In this document: positions 57,920 to 64,000 of the stretch, piece after piece
How the letters are laid out: every line of letters starts with the position of its first letter
Numbering within the stretch: the stretch's first letter is position 1
From: Celerinatantimonas diazotrophica
GTDB lineage: Bacteria; Pseudomonadota; Gammaproteobacteria; Enterobacterales; Celerinatantimonadaceae
Assembly (NCBI RefSeq): GCF_004339545.1
Contig: NZ_SMGD01000013.1
Location: 248,001-312,000, forward strand
Direction: 5' to 3'
Length of the DNA: 64,000 nucleotides
Notes under the pieces: generated by a model
Seen by the model: only the letters and a program-made list of their open reading frames with translations
The model's database searches: none
What the model was told of the DNA's origin: nothing
Made by a program: the position numbers and the translations under genes

Positions 57920-58666
57920 ATGAAAGTTGAAATGCTTGGCATTGGCAGTGCTTACAGCCGTCACTGGACAACTTCGGCGCTTTGGATTGAGTCATCAAAA
58001 TATAACTGGCTTATTGACTGCGGACCGACTGTGCCACGCGCATTATGGTTCAAACAGATAGATCTCGATCAGTTAGACATCATTTATTTTACGCATATTC
58101 ACCCTGACCATTGCCTTGGCTTGGCCACTCTCGTGAACTACCTGCATAGCCATCACCGCTGTCAACCATTGACGATTATGGCCCAGCATGAGCAGCAGCC
58201 CTATCTAAGCTCCTTATTAGAAATGGCTAGCATAGAAGAACCACTTAATTTTCAGATCATCTGGCAAGACATTCATGATCAAGGCATAGTTGGTTCACAA
58301 CACTATGCTTCAGCACTGAGTCACCACCCAGTTGCCAACCGATCGCTGCTGTTAAAAGTCGATGACTTACAATTGTTTTATAGTGGTGATGGCAAGCCAA
58401 CAGCGCAAACCATCAAGCTAATACAGCAGGCGGATTTAATCGTACATGAATGCGGCAATGCTGCTCTAAAGGCTCCAATAGCCAATGGCCATAGCCATCT
58501 GAGTGAGCTCCAAGCTATTGCTTTGACGACTGCCGATACACCATGGCGACTGTATCACTGTCCAGATGAGCATCAATCAGAACTAAGTGATGCACTGCGA
58601 TCGATGCCCCATATGGCGCTTGCCCAAGAAACATTATTAGCTACAGATGGGATCATTTATGGTTAA
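57920..58666 (+). CDS. Metallo-beta-lactamase-fold hydrolase (PhnP/RNase Z-like)
   Basis: 248 aa, cytosolic. Metal-binding motif THIHPDH (His59, His61, Asp63, His64), further ligands in SHHPVANRS, YSGDGKP, HECGNA and NGHSHLSE, the order of phosphodiesterase-type MBL proteins such as PhnP and RNase Z. A start MKVEMLGIGSAYSRHWTTSA resembles PhnP (LGTGSA). Encoded divergently from the ABC importer and overlapping the LacI regulator gene by 8 bp, so it probably processes the imported compound, perhaps a phosphodiester (inference). Confidence 0.85.
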   Translation: MKVEMLGIGSAYSRHWTTSALWIESSKYNWLIDCGPTVPRALWFKQIDLDQLDIIYFTHIHPDHCLGLATLVNYLHSHHRCQPLTIMAQHEQQPYLSSLLEMASIEEPLNFQIIWQDIHDQGIVGSQHYASALSHHPVANRSLLLKVDDLQLFYSGDGKPTAQTIKLIQQADLIVHECGNAALKAPIANGHSHLSELQAIALTTADTPWRLYHCPDEHQSELSDALRSMPHMALAQETLLATDGIIYG

Positions 58667-59636
58667 GCGTAGCGTGACTGCACAAGACGTAGCAATTCGA
58701 GCCGGTGTTTCTCGGGCAGTCGTGTCCAGAACGCTTTCGAATAACGGCTGCGTCGCTGAGAAAACTCGGCAAAAAGTCTTACATGCCGCCCAGGAATTAG
58801 GCTATCAAGTCAATATGTTAGCCCAAAGTCTCAACCGCCAGCGGAGTCTATTAATTGGCGTGATTACAGCTGGACAAACCGATCCTTACCGCAGCCAGTT
58901 GCTCGAAGATCTGGTACGCTCCATCCAATCACAGAACTACCAAGCCCTCCTATGTGATATACAAACGCCTCAGGATCTAGCGACAACACTGACCAAACTT
59001 ACGCAGTTCCGCGTCTCTGGGGTAATTGTCACCTCAGGGCACCCTTCTGCAGAACTGGTCAGCGAATGCGTCAAACTTGCTATTCCTGTCGTAGTTATTA
59101 ACCGCTCTACCCCACTGCCACAGGTCGATGAGATAAGTTCTGACAATATTCAAGGTGCAAAGCTTGCCATTAATTATTTAAAAAAAATGGGGTGTCATAA
59201 TCTGCAATTTTTAGGGATCCAAAATGGCACCTATTCAGCACAAATCAGACAAGCTGCCTGGCAATCTATTGAACCAACAACCCCCTTAATGGCCCCCGTG
59301 AGTAGTTACGAAGGGGGGGTACAAGCCGCTCGAACCGCCCTACAAAACGGATTGAACTTTGATGGTCTGTGGTGTGCCAACGATCTACTTGCGTGCGGTT
59401 TTGCAGATTGTGCTCGATTTGAATTTAATCTTAAACTGGCTCAAGATTTTTATCTGGTTGGTTTTGATGATATCCCTAGTACCCATTTTGCCAGTTATCA
59501 GCTCACCACTTTGCGCCAAGATACAAACCAAATTGCAGTATTAGCGCTGCGGCGCCTAAATGAGAGAGCCGCTGCAATATCCATCAAAAAACGCATTGAT
59601 AAAGTCGATGTGCAGCTAATTATCCGCAACAGTTAG
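58659..59636 (+). CDS. LacI family transcriptional regulator
   Basis: 325 aa from ATG 58659 (MVKRSVTAQDVAIRAGVS); a start four codons upstream is possible. N-terminal HTH and hinge (about 5-60, SRAVVSRTLSNNGCVAEKTRQKVLHAAQELGY) followed by a periplasmic-binding-like effector domain (LLIGVITAGQTDPYRSQLLEDL, VVVINRSTP, LVGFDDIPSTHFASYQLTTLRQD). ATG overlaps the end of the hydrolase gene. It likely represses both itself and the importer through O1/O2, with the transported substrate or its product as inducer. Confidence 0.92.
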   Translation: MVKRSVTAQDVAIRAGVSRAVVSRTLSNNGCVAEKTRQKVLHAAQELGYQVNMLAQSLNRQRSLLIGVITAGQTDPYRSQLLEDLVRSIQSQNYQALLCDIQTPQDLATTLTKLTQFRVSGVIVTSGHPSAELVSECVKLAIPVVVINRSTPLPQVDEISSDNIQGAKLAINYLKKMGCHNLQFLGIQNGTYSAQIRQAAWQSIEPTTPLMAPVSSYEGGVQAARTALQNGLNFDGLWCANDLLACGFADCARFEFNLKLAQDFYLVGFDDIPSTHFASYQLTTLRQDTNQIAVLALRRLNERAAAISIKKRIDKVDVQLIIRNS

Positions 59637-59920
59637 TTGCTATTCGAAACCTTAATATAGCCATGCATCGCGGTAGCGATGAACAAAATCGTGAGTGGGA
59701 TAACGTCATCTTAAAAATCAGCCTTAACTAACATGAGTAATCAGTCCCGTTGGGTTAAATGCTTAAATCTATTTGCCCCTCAATAGATGAAAGAACATCT
59801 GCTCAACTACGTATTCCCAGCCGATAGACCTAGAGTCCATCGATTTTAATGGTGGTATGTTGAATATGAACGATAAGCCAAAGTAGGTGGAAAAATCGAT
59901 TCACTACCTTACACCGCTCT

Positions 59921-60859
59921 TTATAGTTTATGATCCCGCAGCACACGTTTACCAATCAATCGATACAACATCTCGAATTGAAATACTTGTAAGATTAAAC
60001 ACAAAATAATCAACCCAATACCAAAACTGCCAATGAATGAAAAATGTTCACCGACAATGGTGATCGCCAATAGCGTTGCAACTGCCGGTTCAAGTAATGT
60101 AATCAAAGTCGCTTTACTGGCTTCGATTTGTTGCAAAGCATAACCAAAACATAAATATCCAACAAACATAGGGACGACTGCCATATAAGAAATAATCGCA
60201 ATATGCTTGAAATCCATAAAGAGATTCTGACCAGTAAAGTACAGCGATGGCAACAAAACTAGGGCAGCAAATCCAAACATCCCAGCCATCGCCGAGCGAG
60301 AATGAATCCCTTTTTCGATCATATGCCGAGCAGACCATGAATAGAGTGCGTAAGATAATCCAGCCAACAGTCCTAAGCCAACACCTGCTAGTTGCATATG
60401 GGCATTCTGAGCAAGACTGCTTTGCTTACCTAGAGTTAAAAATATGGTTCCCAAGACACCGATAGCAAATGACACGATCCACTGCGTCAAAATTGCTTTA
60501 TGACTGATGACGCGCTCAAGTAACACGCTAAAAAAGGGAGCACTGGCAAGTGATACAAGCGTTCCAATGGCGACTCCAGAAAATTTCATCGAAGTGTAAA
60601 AAGCCAGCGGATATACCCCAACAGCGACGCTACCAATAAGAAGTAAAGGCCAATTGACTAGAAATAAACACGCATCTTCGAGCAAATAGCGCCAAGCATA
60701 ACATGCCAATAATAGTCCGCCACCACCCATGGCAAAAGCACCAATAGCCAAGGGACTAACATCTGATATATAACTTGCAGCAGTCCCTGTTGTGCCCCAT
60801 AAAACACTGGCCCACACCACCGCAAAAACACCATTAAAGTCTGCTCTATCCTTTCGCAT
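59921..60859 (-). CDS. DMT superfamily (EamA) transporter
   Basis: 312 aa, ten predicted TM helices as two EamA repeats (WASVLWGTTGTAASYI in the first, AGLSYALYSWSARHMI and EASKATLITLLEPAVATLLAIT in the second). Usually exporters of amino acids or metabolites; substrate unknown. Lies 98 bp downstream of an AraC-type regulator on the same strand, which may control it. Confidence 0.88.
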   Translation of the reverse strand: MRKDRADFNGVFAVVWASVLWGTTGTAASYISDVSPLAIGAFAMGGGGLLLACYAWRYLLEDACLFLVNWPLLLIGSVAVGVYPLAFYTSMKFSGVAIGTLVSLASAPFFSVLLERVISHKAILTQWIVSFAIGVLGTIFLTLGKQSSLAQNAHMQLAGVGLGLLAGLSYALYSWSARHMIEKGIHSRSAMAGMFGFAALVLLPSLYFTGQNLFMDFKHIAIISYMAVVPMFVGYLCFGYALQQIEASKATLITLLEPAVATLLAITIVGEHFSFIGSFGIGLIILCLILQVFQFEMLYRLIGKRVLRDHKL

Positions 60860-60957
60860 TACAATATCTCAAGCCATCTAACGCTACTGGTTAGTGTATC
60901 TTGAAGAATGAATCATATTATGCCAATCGGACACTTTTATAGGTTTAACAGACACAC

Positions 60958-61689
60958 CTAGCGAGCAAATTGCGAAGGTGTTAAACCTGAATATTTGAAG
61001 AACCGACGACTAAATGCCGCATGATCTTGATAACCAACCACTTCTGCCACCATCTGAATCGGATAATCGGTGTGCAGCAACAATGCCTGAGCCTTGTTCA
61101 TCCGAACCTGAGTGAGATATTGAGTTACCGTCAAACCCGTTTGTTCTTTAAATAATTTTTTAAACTGGGTCTGACTTAAACAAGCAACACAAGAAAGAAG
61201 TTCATTATTAAGAGGCTCAGCTAAGTGTGTCTGGATATATTCCAAAACATTCTGGATACGGCGATCTAAACGTTTTGTGACAGGCTGCTCAGACAATAGA
61301 CAACAAAAGGTCTCAACCATTAACGTTTCGATTGTCTGATTAATCTGGTATTTCAACTGTTCATCAATAAAATGCAGATAGTGCAACAATGGCTGGGAGA
61401 CACTAAAAACGTTCATCTTTGCCTGCGCAATATTTTCCGGGAGGCAGTTAAGATCAGCGACCACAAACCTTGCCTTAGGTTCAGAAGTAAAATAGTGCGT
61501 TTGTTCTGCTTTTACCACCACACATTCACCAGGCAAAACCTTACCTGAAAAACCAGCGACCTCGATATTAATGCTACCCATCACGGGCAAAACCAACTGA
61601 TGGTAAGGATGGCTATGCCCTTTTTTGACTAGATTATATGAGCGAATCGACAGTGAATTTTGAATAGGCACAACACAAACCAAACCCAA
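60958..61689 (-). CDS. AraC family regulator with N-terminal cupin
   Basis: About 243 aa. N-terminal cupin-like sensor (GHSHPYHQLVLPVMGSINIEV) and C-terminal double HTH (LDRRIQNVLEYIQTHL..., SQTQFKKLFKEQTGLTVTQYL, MVAEVVGYQDHAAFSRRFFKYSGLTPSQF). The frame starts at TTG 61689 without a good ribosome binding site; GTG 61671 is a plausible alternative. Lies just upstream of the EamA transporter gene, the common regulator/exporter pair. Confidence 0.87.
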   Translation of the reverse strand: MGLVCVVPIQNSLSIRSYNLVKKGHSHPYHQLVLPVMGSINIEVAGFSGKVLPGECVVVKAEQTHYFTSEPKARFVVADLNCLPENIAQAKMNVFSVSQPLLHYLHFIDEQLKYQINQTIETLMVETFCCLLSEQPVTKRLDRRIQNVLEYIQTHLAEPLNNELLSCVACLSQTQFKKLFKEQTGLTVTQYLTQVRMNKAQALLLHTDYPIQMVAEVVGYQDHAAFSRRFFKYSGLTPSQFAR

Positions 61690-61768
61690 GGGATGATGAA
61701 AAATTATACATAAGAGGACATCAGATTAAACATTGAAGTGACGTAAAGTTTATTTCTTCCAATAACGA

Positions 61769-61786
61769 AGGGCCATAAATGGCCCT
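61769..61786 (-). terminator. Hairpin downstream of budC
   Basis: AGGGCCAT / ATGGCCCT nearly perfect palindrome 26 bp after the budC stop; T-rich (TTCGTTATT) on the minus strand. Confidence 0.6.
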
Positions 61787-61812
61787 CTTTCAGCAACATA
61801 TAATGTATGTGA

Positions 61813-62592
61813 TTAACGATAAACCATGCCACCATCAATCAATGGCGCTTGCCCGGTCATATAATCAGCATCAGGGCTAGCTAAATAACTGACAAAAGCA
61901 GCGACATCCTCAGGTGTTTCAGCACGCCCCAAAGCAATACCTTGTACGTATTTATCGTAGGTTTCACCTTTGGCAGCTCCGGTTAAATCTGCAAAACGTT
62001 GATCGATTTCTTCCCACATATCGGTACCCACAACACCGGGGCAATAAGCGTTCACCGTAATGCCCTTGCTCGCATATTCAGCTGCTGCAGCCTGAGTTAA
62101 ACCGCGCACCGCAAATTTAGTAGCAGAATAAACACCTAACATGGCAAAACCATTGTGTCCGGCAATGGATGAGGCATTAATAATTTTACCTTTGTGGCCT
62201 CGAGCAATAAATTTAGCCGCGGCGGCTTGAATTCCCCACAAAGTGCCCTGAACATTAATTTTAAAGATTTTTTCTACTTCCTGAGCAGTCACATCGCTCA
62301 ACGCATTTACTTGGCAAATTCCGGCATTATTGACCATGATGTCAAATCCGCCTAGCTCTTTTTCAGCATGATCAACCGCGGCAATGACCTGTTCACGATC
62401 ACTAATATCTGCTTTAAATATTGTTGCTTTACGGCCCAATCCTTTGACCTCTTCAGCGACCTGCTTAATTTTCTCTTCATTAAGATCAACTAAAGCAATA
62501 TCTGCTCCATCTTTTGCCAAGCGTAAAGCAATACCCCGCCCGATCCCTTGTCCCGAACCTGTCACTAACGCAACTTTTCCAGAAATAGCCAT
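61813..62592 (-). CDS. budC: (S)-acetoin forming diacetyl reductase / 2,3-butanediol dehydrogenase
   Basis: 259-aa short-chain dehydrogenase that interconverts diacetyl, acetoin and meso-2,3-butanediol with NAD(H). Cofactor motif [11 protein letters not shown] (11-21), DLNEEK acidic residue, NNAGIC, catalytic Ser in ASSIAGHNG, and [69 protein letters not shown] are close to Klebsiella BudC. AAGGAGATACA precedes ATG. No budA/budB is adjacent. Confidence 0.9.
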   Translation of the reverse strand: MAISGKVALVTGSGQGIGRGIALRLAKDGADIALVDLNEEKIKQVAEEVKGLGRKATIFKADISDREQVIAAVDHAEKELGGFDIMVNNAGICQVNALSDVTAQEVEKIFKINVQGTLWGIQAAAAKFIARGHKGKIINASSIAGHNGFAMLGVYSATKFAVRGLTQAAAAEYASKGITVNAYCPGVVGTDMWEEIDQRFADLTGAAKGETYDKYVQGIALGRAETPEDVAAFVSYLASPDADYMTGQAPLIDGGMVYR

Positions 62593-63012
62593 TGTATCTC
62601 CTTAAGATAATTTGAGAATTACTTAGATTAAGCTTCTACTTATCAGTGTTAAGAAATGTATGACCCATAAGCAAAGTTGAGTAATAGGTCCCAAACTGGT
62701 CACTGGCTAATAATATCTGCATAAAAGCGCTCATTGATTGCCAGCATTAGATGCTTTTACTCTGTAACCCTATGGTAGAAAAGTGTTTATATTCTTAGTT
62801 CAACTAAGCTGTTTAGCTTAATCATTGTGCCAAAATTGCAATAAATTAAAACTCACTATTGAGCAATAAATAAACAAAGTTATTCATCAATATGTGAAGC
62901 TGTGAACAGGTACGCAGAGTCAGCAAAGATATTAATAACAGGCGCAAATGCTATTGCCATACAGCTATTTCTAGATATTGGAAAAACTTCAGCGCAACTA
63001 CAATGCAACTAT
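62593..63012. other. Intergenic region, nothing recognised
   Basis: About 420 bp upstream of budC, AT-rich. A 63-codon plus-strand frame (62902-63093) lacks a ribosome binding site and runs into map in antisense. It presumably carries the budC promoter. Confidence 0.45.
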
Positions 63013-63037
63013 AAAAGCAGCAAAATTGCTGGCTTTT
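63013..63037. terminator. Bidirectional terminator downstream of map
   Basis: CAGCAA-AA-TTGCTG stem, with AAAA before it (TTTT on the minus strand after the map stop) and CTTTTAT after it. Confidence 0.75.
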
Positions 63038-63063
63038 ATAGCAGAAGAAATAAGAGGATCGAT

Positions 63064-63837
63064 TTAGGCTTGTTCTTCAGGACGAAGCGTTAAGGCTTCA
63101 TAACCATCTTCAGTCACTAAAATAGTATGCTCCCACTGGGCAGATAATTTTTTATCGCGAGTGACAACCGTCCAACCATCTTTTTTGGTTTTTAGTTTGG
63201 GGCCGCCTTGGTTAATCATTGGCTCGATAGTAAAAATCATCCCAGGCTGCAACTTGAGTCCAGTACCTTTAGTACCGTAATGTAATACCTGCGGTGATTC
63301 ATGCATTTCTCGGCCCACACCATGGCCGCAATATTCACGCACCACACTATACCCAGCATTTTCAGCATGCTGTTGAATGGCATGGCCAATATCCCCTAAA
63401 GTTGCGCCTGGCTTGACCTGCTCAATTCCTTTCCACATTGCTTCGTAGGTTTTACTAACCAACCGTTTTGCCAGCGGTGATGCATCCGGCATCACATACA
63501 TTTTACTGGAATCGGCAATTAAACCATTTTTTTCCAGAGTAATATCTAAATTCACGATATCACGACCTTTAAGTCGATATTCACTGGGCATCCCATGACA
63601 AATCACTTCGTTCACGGAGGCATTTAAAACATAAGGATAATCGTATTGACCTTTACTAGCTGGACGAGATTTGAGCTCATTGACGATATAGTCTTCTACG
63701 CGATCATTAATCGCCATCGTCGACACACCAGGACGAACAAAATCATCCAACATGGTGAAAACACTCGCCAGTAACTGACAAGATTCTCGCATTAACTCTA
63801 TTTCTTCAGCTGTTTTGATGACAACTTGTTGATCCAT
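63064..63837 (-). CDS. map: Type I methionyl aminopeptidase
   Basis: 257 aa from ATG 63835-63837 (MDQQVVIKTAEEIELM), in line with family length; the frame opens 12 codons earlier. Removes N-terminal methionine from nascent proteins. All metal and catalytic positions are present: His81, Asp98, Asp109, His172, His179, Glu205 and Glu236, one residue later than in E. coli. It is not next to rpsB-tsf, where the main map usually lies, so it may be a second paralogue, as seen in Shewanella and Vibrio. Confidence 0.95.
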   Translation of the reverse strand: MDQQVVIKTAEEIELMRESCQLLASVFTMLDDFVRPGVSTMAINDRVEDYIVNELKSRPASKGQYDYPYVLNASVNEVICHGMPSEYRLKGRDIVNLDITLEKNGLIADSSKMYVMPDASPLAKRLVSKTYEAMWKGIEQVKPGATLGDIGHAIQQHAENAGYSVVREYCGHGVGREMHESPQVLHYGTKGTGLKLQPGMIFTIEPMINQGGPKLKTKKDGWTVVTRDKKLSAQWEHTILVTEDGYEALTLRPEEQA

Positions 63838-64000
63838 AGCTACTTCATACCTTTTGTGCAAAAAAATACTCACAGCAACCTTAAAGTGGGCTGTTATGGT
63901 CGTTATTCATTCGTTTGATATGAAGTGTATTATACATTTATTTAACAAGTTTTTATACCACTACACCTCAGGCAAATTCAGTATCCGTAACAATGAACAG

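Noticed and set aside
62902-63093. 63-codon plus-strand frame between budC and map
   Set aside because: No ribosome binding site, crosses the map terminator and enters map antisense.

Overview
The window is a piece of chromosome from a mesophilic gammaproteobacterium of moderate-to-low GC content. Housekeeping gene order is classical for the class: prmC-prfA-hemA divergent from lolB-ispE-prs, then rplY(ctc)-pth-ychF, ydjA/yfcE/sppA/ansA, and gapA-yeaD. Protein sequences sit between Enterobacterales, Vibrionales and Aeromonadales/Alteromonadales. A genus such as Celerinatantimonas is possible but cannot be proven from sequence alone. No rRNA, tRNA, CRISPR array, prophage or intact insertion sequence was seen.

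Layout. 0-7.6 kb: translation, tetrapyrrole, isoprenoid and nucleotide housekeeping genes. 7.8-14 kb: accessory stretch with a cytosolic bis-MGD S/N-oxide reductase (BisC/TorZ type), an ArsB/NhaD-superfamily permease, a chromosomal Qnr-type pentapeptide protein (218 aa, the length of plasmid Qnr), a GFA zinc protein and an orphan membrane protein. 14-20.9 kb: ABC-F protein YbiT, GNAT, CutC, a ROK sugar kinase whose last codons lie inside a 263-bp MITE-like element, and a LysR-lrgA-lrgB locus. 21-30 kb: MscS channel, esterase, GGDEF-EAL protein, HtpX, Yip1 protein, a previously unmarked membrane-protein pseudogene, and YdfG. 29.4-33.8 kb: an exonuclease / DUF294 (cNMP-CBS-nucleotidyltransferase) / BCCT transporter run. 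34-44 kb: small membrane/HTH proteins, asnS, ydjA, yfcE, sppA, ansA and conserved DUF proteins, msrB. 44.2-50.8 kb: alpha-glucan operon malQ-glgB-glgX. 51-53.7 kb: gapA-yeaD and a LOG-family hydrolase. 53.8-59.6 kb: a binding-protein-dependent ABC importer, divergent from a metallo-beta-lactamase-fold hydrolase and a LacI regulator. 59.9-63.9 kb: DMT exporter, AraC regulator, acetoin/diacetyl reductase and a type I methionine aminopeptidase.

The most interesting items are (1) the importer / MBL hydrolase / LacI locus with two near-identical palindromic operators (ATGAACACGTGTTCAT type) 86 bp apart in the divergent control region, substrate unknown; (2) the chromosomal qnr gene with its Shine-Dalgarno inside a small hairpin; (3) the two-hairpin MITE with TA flanks that rewrote the 3' end of the ROK kinase; (4) a MerR-like dyad directly behind the -35 of gapA; (5) a decayed membrane protein gene at 28.1-28.4 kb; (6) an unexplained structured stretch near 36.9 kb. 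Many starts had to be moved from the longest reading frame to match ribosome binding sites, and several are GTG or TTG (lolB, prs, BCCT, DUF2989, LOG). All functional calls rest on remembered family motifs; no database search was run.
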